Source of the DNA: Parasponia andersonii
Lineage: Eukaryota; Streptophyta; Magnoliopsida; Rosales; Cannabaceae
NCBI GenBank assembly: GCA_002914805.1
Contig: JXTB01000081.1
Span: 379,910 to 443,909 of the forward strand
Direction: 5' to 3'
DNA length: 64,000 nt
Positions 34,667 through 46,434 of the stretch are shown here, piece after piece. The translations under genes and the position numbers were made by a program. Position 1 is the first letter of the stretch, and every line of letters begins with the position of its first letter. Below the pieces are notes generated by a model. That model was not told the DNA's origin. It did not search any database and saw only the letters and a list, made by a program, of their open reading frames with translations.

Positions 34667-36079
34667 ACAATTGATTTTAGTTTGGTTATTTAACGATTGA
34701 CAATATGTGTTGGATATATCTGTTTTAGTATATAGTGCTAAGCACCATAGGTGCGGATAGCACTTTTTTAACTAGCTAATAATAGGAAATGGGAAAATTG
34801 TGGAAAAACTTGTCTTAATGAGATACAGCAATGGCTTTTGGATAGTTCTTATGGGGCATGAGTTGTGAGTATCAGGATTCATATCTCTGATACTTTTTTT
34901 TTTTCTATGAACATATTTCTAATACTTCGACTGATTGGCTTTCATGATTTAGAAATATGGTTCTTTTCTTTTGTGGGCTGGTGATGTTGTGTTACAATTG
35001 CAGGAACTCAAGGAAAATAACATTCCACTTGAAAAGGTTCGCATATGTTACTCTCCATTTTCAAGAACTACTCACACTGCTGAAGTAGTTGCATCTGTAC
35101 TGAACATACCATTCGAAGGTGCTCAATGTAAGGTAAGCCATTCCAACCCGTTGAAGAAAGTTACCTTCTAGAGGTACCAGTAATCTTTGCTTAATGAGAA
35201 AGTAGTTTTGCTCCATTATCCGAGCAGTGATCATTCAATTTTATTTTGATGGACAGGTTATGGAAGATCTTAGGGAGCGATATTTTGGTCCTTCATTCGA
35301 ACTTGAGCCACATGACAAGGTAAGAAACAAGACAGATTTTGGAGTACAAGTTCATCTCATTTGGACTCTCCCATTAGAATGATAAGTTCATTCAAAATTT
35401 GGATCAAGTTTGCAGCATTTTCCATCTTTAATAAAACATGTACCTAATCTGTGATCTTATTCAGCGCCAAAATAACAATACAGGTCTTTTATTGAACAGT
35501 TTGCACAAGAAATATGTGCGCTTCATGAGAAGGACCCATCCACGAGGCCAGAAGGTGGAGAAAGCGTTTATGATATCGTGGCTAGACTCATAAGGGCTTT
35601 GGCAACCATAGAGGCACAGTCTAAGGGGTAAATCAGTCATCTCGTTTTGGCATCTTCAACTTCAAGTGCATAAAATTTCAACATGAAACTTCTAATACAT
35701 GCTGTGAAAGTCAAGAGTGTATTGATTCAATAGTGTTCTAGTCAAACGCTTTCATTCATCCTAGCATTATCTTCTCTCAAGTCTCACCTTAGCTTATAAA
35801 AATAGCATCATTTGACAATTCTGAGTACTGTTGTAGAAATAGTCTCATCTTGTCATCGTGGTAATAGTAGCACACGATTTTTGCAGGTGCACAATATTGA
35901 TTGTAAGCCATGGTGACCCTCTTCAAATTCTTCAAACAACTGTACACGCAGCCAAGCAACACACAGGAACCGGTTGTGATGACTTGGAATCAAGAATTCA
36001 AGCAATTAGAACCCCTCCCATCTTGTCACAGCACTGGAAATTTGCTCTGCTTACTGGAGAGCTCTGGTCAGTCATATGA
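34501..36079 (+). CDS. Histidine phosphatase duplicate lacking exon 2 (possible pseudogene)
   Basis: Homologous exons are 34501-34596, 35004-35132, 35257-35319, 35500-35627 and 35887-36079, all with GT-AG borders and no internal stop. They sum to 609 bp, 202 aa. The exon corresponding to 31176-31256 is absent: after the intron-1 homology near 34690 the sequence goes straight to intron-2-like DNA. The lost exon is 81 bp and phase 0, so exon 1 splices in frame to exon 3. Both catalytic His motifs remain (L-R-H-G, V-S-H-G-D), but the conserved helix after the first motif is gone, which probably impairs folding. Exon 5 has one extra codon. Further changes include Q-H-W-K for Q-H-R-K near the end. 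Open frames suggest recent origin or constraint; expression is unknown. Confidence 0.8.
34627..34664. repeat. TA microsatellite in intron 1 of the phosphatase duplicate
   Basis: About 18 TA units. A shorter TA tract is at the same place in the first copy (about 31055-31083). Confidence 0.85.
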
Positions 36080-36756
36080 AACTAAAGCTGCTTCATGAGT
36101 GAAAAACCATGGACTGCTTCAAAGAAGAATTGTTTCTCCAATCCCAATATATTTTCCTGGGAAAATTTGCCAGCTCAGCTGTTTAGTGAGATGTTAATTG
36201 AGGCTACTGTTACATTAATGATTAACACACTGCAAATTCATGACATTCCACTGTTAGCTTATGCCAACTACTCTACATGTGACATTCAAGGGAAAGAAAT
36301 TGTCTGTTGAAGCACAAAGCTAGTGAATAAATAATTGGTCGACATTTCAATCCCGACAGACAATGTAGTGATTTTTACATCCCACATTGGAACATCTATT
36401 CAAAAGATTAAATATTTGGAGAAAATCTCTCGAGCAAGCGAGAAAAACTGGTTTTTTGCCCTCTATAAACAAGACACTGTCCCGGACTCATAGGGAAGTT
36501 CTGTACAGAAAATTTTACAAGATCACAATAGTAATACATATTTCACCAGCCCCCGTGCAGTGAACCTTATCATCATTACAGCCGAGAAATTCAGATCAAA
36601 AGCCACAGCACCCAGTGAAGCCCACTGTTGCATTAGTAAAACATGCTAAGCTGCCTTCGGCCAATTGTGGCAAATCACTGAAACATGATCAAATGCCGAA
36701 GATACGCCTCCGGCATTTGAATCCTCATAATCTGATGTCATGATTTCAACTCCCAA
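36080..36756. other. Convergent 3' regions of the phosphatase duplicate and LAZ1
   Basis: Aligns with 32959-33656. The left part is the phosphatase 3' region, and the right part should hold the LAZ1 3' untranslated region. No other gene is seen. Confidence 0.6.
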
Positions 36757-39700
36757 CTAATCTTTCGTAAGCCATCTACGGCCTCTAATCTGGTACCCAC
36801 CATAGCTTTGGTCGCTGCTGCTCTCTCCCCCACTTTCTGCACTAGTATATCCTGATTTTCGGCGGTGCTTCTTTCCCCTAGAAACCCCACTATCGCTAAT
36901 GCTCCCATTCAACAGAGGGTCATCTATTCCACGGATCACCCTCCGTGCAGGAGGTGATGCGAGGCAACTGTCATCCTTGGTTCTTCTTTTTTCCTTGTCG
37001 TGTCTCTTAATGTTTTCGGAGATCTTATGTAATTTCTCATTGAACTTTGTGATCCCCTTCTCAACTGGCTCCACTGCTTGAGTTACTGTGAACTTCACGT
37101 CATTCACAATCTGTAATAGAGGCAGTACATTCAACAAGTCTAAAATAAACCAGCTATTTCACATGGTTACTTTTGCTCCAACTTCAAGAAAGAAAAGATA
37201 GCCCAGATGCCAAAAGAAATCCAAAGTTTCACCATTAGCTATACAGAGAGAAACTTACATATTCCCCACCACCAATAAAAACATCCCGAACACTTTCTCT
37301 GATAGTCATACCACTCTTGGCATCAGTATCAGAAGTAGGAAGGCGAAGCTTTGTTGGGCGTTCGCTGTCCCTAACCTCATCAGGATCTAAAGGACCATCA
37401 ACAGATGCATAGTCTCCTAGAACTGCAACACTTCCAGGGAAGCGTTCTCCCATTAGCTCATATGGTTTTGCAGGAAACACGTACAGGTGAACAACAGAGG
37501 CAACGCACATCTGTACAGGATAAACACATAAATATATTAAATTAGTATACTCAAAAAAACTCTCTTATTACAAGAATTCTGGAGCTCCTGAACTAAGCAG
37601 GGTCTACAGCTATAAAGGACAGAAATAGAAACATTTTTTGCAAACACACCCAAACAACCTTTAGATATGTATTGCATTCAAAGACACGTCAGAAAAGGGT
37701 GGATAAGATACAGCAAGCAAATTCCTCATCTGTGTTAATTAATAATATGCAAGACCACATCTAACCTCTATACAAATGATGAAGTGTGCTTGCTCATCTG
37801 TGTTAATTAATAATATGCAAGACCACATCTAACCTCTATACAAATGATGAAGTCTTGTACGCTTGACTTTAATTGTAAGCCTTGAGCAATTGGACTTTTG
37901 AACAAACCGAGGGCATAGAGAACAGCGATTGCCACACCTTGCCACCAGGTCAAAAACACAATTGATTTAAAAGTCAGAAACTTGTACAATGGTTTTATAT
38001 GAGCTAATTCATCCTTTGTAACAGTATAGAATTGAACTAGACAGTATAACGCCCATGACTGACTGAAATTCAGGACAACTGCGATATACGGGTACCTGCA
38101 TATAAGAACAGGGCTATAACCATTAGGTTCTTCTTACAAGTTAGATGTCATTACCAATTTTTCCCAACTTTAAAAGTGAGAATGGCAAGATCAAAAGGAC
38201 TTCTAACATGAAAGTAAAATGGAAATACATAAGCATCATAAAACAGAATATATACCCCCAATAACTGAAAACGAAAATGTGAATCATTTTCTTTAATTCT
38301 TTTCCAACCACAATAGTAGAATATATAAAAACTCAATGTTGCCACAAAGGACAAAACAAAATTCCCAAGATTTTCTCTACATTTGTTTAATATATCTTAC
38401 CCACATCTCCATTTAAATTCTCCTTCACAATATGCACCAAAGGCTTCAAGAACTACAGCTAAGATAGCACTTAGAGTCTTGATTAACATCTGTCAGATGA
38501 AAGAATGTATATAAAATCAATACACTTCCATATGAAGTGGATAATAACTTGGAAAACAACACTAGAAAGTAAAACAAATTTTCAGAGTGATAGCAAACAT
38601 ACATACTGAACAATTCCAAATTTGATAATCTGGTAAAACCATTGGCCAAGTTTCCATGGTTTTAGGATGTAGTTCATTGGAAAAGGATGATTCACAGTTC
38701 CCTTTTCCACACTGTGCTCTAATAGAGGAGTCTTAGAACTGGCACGTCCTTGTCTTTCCATAAATTCTATAGTCCTCTCCTCCCCACCTTAAAAACCAAA
38801 AAGAAGATAAAGTGAGATTTATATAGGTAGGTTTAATCATAAATTTTAACCAGAAAAATGTAGCAGCAGTCCAAGTTAAATCACCCAAATACCATTAACA
38901 AATGAAGATAAAGGACAATTCAACATAAATATTGCATGATGGTCATGAAAAGGTATCACTATAGCAGCATTAGACTGACACTAGAATCAAAAAGGAATTC
39001 CGCCTTATTTGTGTTTATGAAAAGCAAAATCACCCCTTTCAACCCTCTTAAATCTGTCAATGGTGATTTAAAAATGTTGAGATTAACAGTCAGTCAGTTA
39101 ATGTTTGAACATATTGTTGCTTTTCAGAAACCATCTTTTATCAGTATTTTAATAAAATCCAAGATGCAACTATCAATGTAACAAACCCACACACTAATTT
39201 GCTACTGAAAAAAAATCGTTTTTGAAAGATGAATTTTTCAATATCAACAAAGATCCTGAGAAGTACATACCCAAACAAGCAACGAGATATCTTCCAAAGC
39301 AATACATGGCAAAGGATTCATAACAATCCCGAAGTATCTCACAATCAACACTAATGGATGGGTCCACCAAAGACACGAACTGTTGATATAAACCAAGTTA
39401 GAAACACTGAAAACAACATATAAGCAAGAAGGTAGGTGGAATCAAACTGCGTTATAGTCATTCATCTGACATAAGCGGGAATAAAATCAACAATATTAAA
39501 TACAGAAAATTAAAACTAAAATGAACAGAAAACTACTTATTATTTTTACAATCAAACAAAACCAGGACGAACTCTATGAATTAAACATGTCTGATAAACA
39601 ATTAGCTGAACCTCCAACTAAAACCTATGTAATACTCGATGTAGAGTAAAATGATTTATGCTATACTTTCAAACCCTTTCTATAAATTATTAGGGTAATT

Positions 39701-40332
39701 TCAAGCCATTCAATAACCAATCTACAAAGCAACATAAGGATGAAATATGATTATAGATGAGTCAAAGCTAAACACACAGCAATAATAGTCGAAATCCAAA
39801 GAAAATAAAAATAATAAATAATAAATAAATAAAAGAAAACCGACTCTAAAGGAAAGAACACTATTTATGATAAAATTCAGCTAACCAAAATATATAAAAT
39901 GTTAGGTAAGGATTCACAATGCAAATAAGGGGAAGATGCATCTGCTCACCATAAAAAGATCTTGAGCACAAAAAGTTCTTATAAGATCATATTAGTGTAA
40001 TTTCATAAAGTTTTGTAATTGAACTTACGGATTCTATTGCATAGCAAGGAACCATGAGGATGACTCCAATCAAAAATTTTTGTTCCTGAGTTTTGGGGAC
40101 AGAACAAAATGGAATATTATTATTTTTAAAAAGGAGAAAAGAAAAGAAAAGAAAAACTAAGAATGTGTTCGTTATATACCTCAGGATTCTTGTATGAAGA
40201 AAGGTGCTCAAACAAAAGGTAAATAGAAAGGGTCAGAGTGACAAATACAAAGACACCAGCAACTAAACTTGCCCATGTAGGAGGCGAGTAGTCCAACTCG
40301 ATAAAAAGATTGAAATCAGCTATGATCCTCAT
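36757..40332 (-). CDS. LAZ1: LAZ1-type DUF300/TMEM184 transmembrane protein
   Basis: Eight exons: 40332-40180, 40085-40029, 39379-39271, 38787-38603, 38489-38401, 38095-37834, 37510-37259, 37110-36757; 1461 bp, 486 aa, close to Arabidopsis LAZ1. The N-terminal two-thirds is hydrophobic, with about seven membrane segments (first at about residues 19-42). Conserved motifs include F-L-I-G-V-I-L-M-V-P-C-Y-A, R-D-C-Y-E-S-F-A-M-Y-C-F, W-K-W/R-C-G-like and L-T-W-W-Q-G-V-A-I. The C-terminal tail is cytosolic-type and charged, with K-K-H-R-R-K-S-G-Y-T-S-A-E-S-G-G and R-G-R-R-W-L-T-K-D. LAZ1 proteins sit in tonoplast or endomembranes and affect vacuole integrity, brassinosteroid signalling and hypersensitive cell death; this comes from the family. 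The exon 6 donor lies inside a 61-bp direct duplication. Confidence 0.94.
37725..37853. repeat. 61-bp tandem duplication across the LAZ1 exon 6 donor
   Basis: 37725-37785 and 37793-37853 appear identical and are separated by 7 bp. Each copy contains the end of exon 6 (T-T-G-T-A-T-A-G-A-G on the gene strand) and the GTTAGA donor. Only the upstream one (donor at 37833-37832) continues the real exon, so the second is a decoy donor in the intron. Confidence 0.9.
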
Positions 40333-41517
40333 CAGCTAACTAAAACTTCACACTGTGCAATATTTACAACTAGGCCAGCATAATGGGATTAAATTCCCAA
40401 CTGAGAGCACTGGATGGAGAATCAAGACAGGCGAAAACATATGAACCTGTTCACATACATGATGAATAATTATCAATTATCATCCCATCGAATATATCTG
40501 ATAAATCCAATAAACAGATTGATAAATATAGACAAAGGGAACATAATCCTATCCCACAACACAAATTTACCCTCCAGAGCAAAACAATGGCATCACAGAC
40601 TGTTGCAATCAGTATTATTCAAAATCCTAAATTCATAGAACCCAAAAAAAATTCATGAGAACCAACAAACAGTAGGTGCCCATAAAAACTTTCAACTCAA
40701 TGTGAAGCACCCATAATTTATCAGATATAGCATAACTCAGAAACCCAATTTAAAAATTAAAAGGAAAAAAAAAAACAAAAAAAAAGCAAAAAATATTGAA
40801 AGAGGGAAAAAAATAAAAAAAAAAACAAAATAAAATGAAAAAAGAATAAAAAAAATTGAAATGCTGGGTCTCGAAACCGTATAGTAAAAGAAAATCTGCA
40901 CGACATGAACTAGTAAGACAACACATTCTTTAACGTATATATGNCAAATGCCAAAGAGAGTTGTCAGAGATTTAATGATTTACTACCTGAAAATCTCCAC
41001 GCTGGGTTCAGTATATGGATTATAAGCAGGCTTGAAACGAAGCGTTGACATGCTAGATGACATAAGATAAGATAGTGAAGAATTTAAGCTTGCGTGGGGG
41101 GAAAGAAATTCAGGACTGATGCTGCGGCAGAGTAACATATTATGAAATCACGAAAATCAAACATATTATGTATTTGCTCAAACAATTCCAGTATATTTAC
41201 CCAGACGGGAGAAAAAATAATGCAAGAATCCTATCAAGTCACCAAGTGTAAGCCTTCGATCACATACCAGGCCTAAAAAAAAAAAAAAAAAAGGATCGAA
41301 ACAGATTGAAACCCATTTCTCTCCGTTGACTACCCACATAGATGATTTGGACTTTGATTTCACATATGCTTATCTGGGTTTGCAAAATTGTAAAAACTAA
41401 AGTTCTAGTAACCCAAAAACTGACTTAAAAACTTAAGCACGAATCGATTATGGAAAAAGTATCTATAAGAGAAGTAAAGAAATTATGAAAAATTAACAAA
41501 ATTTTCCGGTGGTTTAC

Positions 41518-41740
41518 CATCAACCAAACAGAACCCGGAAAGCAAAATTGTATAATAAATCGATCGTCTCAGCTACACAATTAAAGTGATGGCGCCAAAG
41601 CCAAAGAGAGAGGTTCGTTCCCAGTTGAATTAAATAAACCCTAGAAATCAGATACTCAACGCTCTCCGCGGATAGGACATCTGAAGCTCCCTCAGAATGG
41701 GACACAGCACGTGAACGGGAAACACGTGCTATAATTTCGA
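41518..41740 (-). other. Possible 5' untranslated exon of LAZ1
   Basis: The minus-strand sequence is GC-richer, with CTAGGGTTT and CT-rich leader features. It ends TTGATG followed by GTAAAC, a good donor. It lies 1.2 kb upstream of the LAZ1 ATG with AT-rich intron-like DNA between. A transcript would decide. An N at 40944 sits in this interval. Confidence 0.35.
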
Positions 41741-44024
41741 TATGTTCTTGTTTTTGAAGGTTATTCTTCCACCCACCAATACCATAATCATTTGGTCGAC
41801 GTAATGTGAGTAACGATTTTTTTTTTTTTTTTGGAACAAAAGAAAATAATACTATTAAACTTTTTTAGACACAACCACGGCTATAAGAGATCCGTCGTGC
41901 TCAATACAACATGATACGATTCCAATTAATAAGCGGACATTACATAAATATAAGTATAAATATAATTAATAAAGTAGGTCTCGCTTTATCGCAAATTCTG
42001 ATTGGTGGTTTTAATCTGAGTTGAATTGTTTAATTACATTTAAACGGTGATTTGACTGCGGTCGAACATTTTTGGCTACCAATTGAAAAACTATCAAAAT
42101 AATCAAGAAAAACGGTCAAATAAATTCAACCACAGTCGAAATTTTTTGAACAAAGTCGAGTGGAAGCGTTACCGTGGGAGTCAAAATCGGGACCAGTAAT
42201 AGTGATTAAAGTAGTTTAAAGTTTATTAAAGAAATAGGAAATCTAAATAATTTTACACATATGACATCAAAATAGGATTAGTTTTGAAAATATTAACGAG
42301 TAAGTCTTATTTTTTATCACAAAGATTTAATAAACTCCCTAAATGTAAATTCTTATAATTATAATTAATAAATATAGTCCTACGTAAGTGTAATTATAAT
42401 TAACCAGCATACATCATCTGGTATTAGATTATATTTGAAGTCCTAACAAAGTTCATCAAAGAGGGTTCCTACAATGAAATTCAAGAAAAATAAAAAAAAG
42501 AAAGGGGGAAGTCATCCGAGTTTATTATTTGGACTATTTCCTTCTTAAAACAAAAAAAAATAAAGTATGATATTTAGAATAGTTATTTATAATTTGGCAT
42601 TGTCATTTTTTACTCAATTTGAAAGTTAGTTTTAAAATATGGATAGACTAAAAATTCATTTTTGAATATGATATCTTCGTCTTAAAAGAATTTTTGAACC
42701 CAATTATATCCCATTCAAAAGGTAGTACGTTCCATAAAATGGATATATCCAATATTATTGAAAGGACTTGTGATTTGTTCCATAAAATGTATATATCCAA
42801 TATTATTGAAAGGACTTGTGATTTCTAGCGTGTTACTTATATTATTGAAATGTAGAATTTATTAAGCTTCTAAACGTAAATATTGGAATCAGTGTATAGT
42901 TAGATTTATCAAATTTGTTAAGAAAGAAAATGACGACATTTATCCTCATTCCTAGTTGAATTCAAAGTTGAGGATATTTCATCGCCAGTCAAACTTGTTC
43001 AATTCTAATCCGATATATATTCGATGGAGTATGTTATAGACAAAACTAGATAGATGACCAACTTTTTATAATGATTTAAATAGATATTCATATTTTAAAA
43101 ATTATAGTTAAACATCTATTAATTTTTAAAGTTTTAGTTGTAGAATATGTTGTATTTCTATTTTCACTATTAAGTGAATCAAACATTTAACTACAAACAT
43201 TTAAATTTAGTCATATACTGAGTTTTGGACTAAGAAAATAGTCAAATAGTTAATCAACTCGTTCTAATCCAATCAAACACAATTTAGTTAAGTATTATGT
43301 CTTTGGTTTTTCATCCCATCAAAATTGACAAGGAGGGTAATTTCTTAATAAGATTTATTAAATGATTAAAGGGATAATAACATTAAAAAAAAAAAAAACA
43401 AATCCACTATTTTTAGCCTTTTAGGGAAAAAATGACGACTTTTCACTAATATCATATAAAACTTATCTATTTGTATTATTAAATCAAATCTCGCAAGATT
43501 CATTTATATAGTTAAAATTAGAATTTAAAATTATTGCAAAAACATTTTTATTCTTTAAAAATACCTATTGGAATCTATAGAAATAGCTAGAAGATTACCA
43601 TATAGACCGAAAAATAATATCTCTTAGGAATCCAACATAAATAGTTTTCAAATACACAATTTCTTTTTTAATTCTACTATCTGATTTCAAAAGTTAAAAA
43701 TATTTATTTTCAACAATTTTAACTCCAATATTAACTATACATGTATATTAGGTGAATTTTGATAGCAAAATACAAATAAAAGATTTTATTTGATATTAGT
43801 GAAATTGCACGAGTTTTTTTTTTTTATAAAAAGTTGAAAGTCATGGATTTCTCTTAATATTATCCCAATAATTAAATAAGTGCCGAAGGGGTATTAGTAG
43901 GCCTTTTAGTGTTAATCCTCATTATAATTATTATGACTAGATATGTAAGTGTCTATGAAAGAATAAGAATTTTTATTGTGATAGGTATTTATTTTTTTCT
44001 TGTTTTTTTTGTCTCAACACATAA
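41741..44024. other. AT-rich intergenic DNA with a 48-bp tandem repeat
   Basis: Two near-perfect copies of a 48-bp unit at 42729-42776 and 42777-42824 (GTTCCATAAAATG(G/T)ATATAT...). Several A- and T-runs. No gene is seen. Confidence 0.6.
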
Positions 44025-44602
44025 AAGTAGAGATGTCAATGTGGACCGAGCTTTGTGGGTTAACTCACATTTCGAAGAAAAAGTACAGTACTGTTTTGAC
44101 CCGTTAAATATAGTAGGGATCGGGTTGAGCCTCAACAATAGGCCCACAGGGCCTAATCCATATTTCTGTCGGTCCACATTTAGTCATTTTATATATAATT
44201 TTACACATATTTCTTAATTAAAATTTTAAAAAATCTTAATTAAATATTTTTAGTTATATGCTTTTAATATTATTTATTTATTTATTTATTTTCTTTTTAA
44301 TTTATTCAAATTTTGAAAAAATATAAATGAGTTTTAAGCCTATATTTTAGCCCACATAAACATATATTTGATATTTAAAGCATATAATAATAACGAAATT
44401 AGGCCTACATAAGCATGACCCACTTAGGACAGACTCACTTAAGCTCACACAAAATATGGATTGGACTTATGGTCCGTACCGAACCTTTTAATAAGAATAT
44501 GGGCCGATTCAACCCATATTTTAAATAAGCTAGACCTAAACTCGATATAAAACTCGTATGGACTTATCAAATACCCGACTCATTTTACATTTCTCTACGA
44601 AG
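44025..44602. mobile_element. MITE-like element with GTAGAGATGT-type ends
   Basis: The left end GTAGAGATGTCAATGTG and the reverse complement of the right end (GTAGAGAAATGTAAAATGAG, then CGGGTA) are similar. The interior has GGGTTGAGCC-, GGCCCACAGGGCC- and GGGCCGATTCAACCC-like stretches typical of short plant hAT-like elements. No coding frame; no target duplication was confirmed. Confidence 0.45.
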
Positions 44603-45689
44603 AACTTTTATTTCTAAAATACTTATGCACAACTTAAGTGCTTAGAAAAACTAACAACCACTCTTTCCATGTGTGAAGGGGAGAAAGCAAAAGTCAAACC
44701 AACTGTCCTAATTATATCTATTATTATTATACATATTTTTATAGAGCTACAAATGTTTTCAAAACGAACAATTATTATCATTTTATTATATTATCGTAAG
44801 TACAAATCTCTCATTAATTATAGTAGTATAAAAATGTAGCTAGTACAAAATGACATTGTTTATGTGTTGAAAGTTTGAGGAAGTTTTAGTAAACGACTTG
44901 TCATTTAATTAAATAGTGCTATTGGTTAGAGATATCATGTTGTTTCTGATTTTTTTTTTTTTGTTTTAGTTTCTCTGTCATTTCTGATTTAAAAGCAACT
45001 ATTCTAATCTTGAAATGTTTGTAAGAAGTTTGAAACATATGTTTGTGATAGTAAAAGTATGTCCTTATTTGGTTCATGGAGAAATAAAATAATCGTTTAT
45101 TGATTGAACATCAGTTGAGTTAGACAGGTTAATCCGCTTGTCTATTCAATTTCAGGTTGCATTTTTGCAACCCAAAAGTCACCCAATTTTAGAATTTTAA
45201 ATTTACAATCCAACGAATAATTTAGTTAGGTTAGTCTGGTTAACCAGACTTAGTGTTTATCAGAATAATTTTAATGTTTTTCTTTTACCTTTTTTTCCTA
45301 ATTTTTTGACTTTTATATAATATATATTTAAAAATAAATTTTCAAAAATAGAATAAATCCTATTCGGTCGAGTTGGATTACATTGGGCGGGTTGTCAAAA
45401 CTGTCCAATCCAACCATTGTAACTTCAAGTTAGCATATATTAACCCGAATTCAACTCGGGTTACCTTTTAATTAAGTTGGTCGGATTATTCAGGCTGGTC
45501 GGATTAAAAAGTTTTTTTATACACCCTTAATCGTCTATTTGAAAGAGACGTCATTTAAGAACAGGACGATAAGTAGTTTGTAATCGAAATTTGATGTTGT
45601 CTACAAACTAAACAATACCTCGTCTTAATGTAAGAGAGTCCTTGATATCATCCCTGCCAAACACGCAGTTTTCATTTTAGCATTAAAAA
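44603..45689. other. Intergenic DNA with a further MITE-like remnant
   Basis: About 45160-45540 carries palindromic GGTTGCATTTTTGCAACC and repeated CGGGTT/CCGAC motifs of the kind found in degenerate plant hAT-type elements, ending near ATACACCCTTAA. I could not define a matching left end. Confidence 0.35.
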
Positions 45690-46173
45690 TTAGGATAAAT
45701 GACTAAATTGGTTTCTAAACTATGAGAAAATCTCATTTTAGTCCTTAAATTTTAAATTGTGTTATTTTGGTCCTTAAACTATTAAAAAAATATCATTTTA
45801 GTCCTTTTTTGTTATATATTTTGTTTTATTCTCAATAGAATGAGCATATAAGATACCTTTGTACTTATTACATATCTAGAAATATAATCTAGCATTATAA
45901 AGAGATTAGATCATGAATTGAATTAGTTTAAAAATGTCTGGTTGAACAAAAATTAGTTGCACACTAGAAAAGAATGCAACGTAAAACTATCCAAAATGCA
46001 ATATTTTGTTAAAATCACTGATACAGAATGAGAAGTGCAACTCACGTGCTCGTTCTGATAAGAATCAAATAAACTGTATAGCAAAAAAGACTAAAATGAA
46101 ACATTTTTAATAGTTTAAGGACCAAAGTGAGACATTCTCTTTAGTTAAGAACTAATCGAGTCATTTATCCTAA
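45690..46173. mobile_element. MITE-like inverted-repeat element (about 484 bp)
   Basis: The left end TTAGGATAAATGACTAAATTGG and the reverse complement of the right end TTTAGGATAAATGACTCGAT-T match. A following TTTTAGTCCTTAAA / TTTGGTCCTTAAAC block is also inverted between the arms. The interior is non-coding. No target duplication was established. Confidence 0.55.
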
Positions 46174-46434
46174 AACTTATGATAGTTATGCTGCATAAGA
46201 AAACAACATTCCTCACACTTATTTTTGAAAATACGATTTTTTTTTCCCTTCTATTTCATAAATTGAAACAAGACTTGCAAAAAAGAAGCTACTAGTTCAG
46301 GAACCAAAGGAACAGTTTAACTCAACAGCAAACATAAATCTCCATACATCAATAATTTACTCAGTTCAGTGGGGTATACAGAATCAATCTACACTATTGG
46401 CAGTCACCGAAGACCTGATAAAATGATGATGATT

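Noticed and set aside
43909-44217. Plus-strand 102-codon frame
   Set aside because: It covers the left half of the MITE-like element at 44025-44602 and shows no protein-like conservation.
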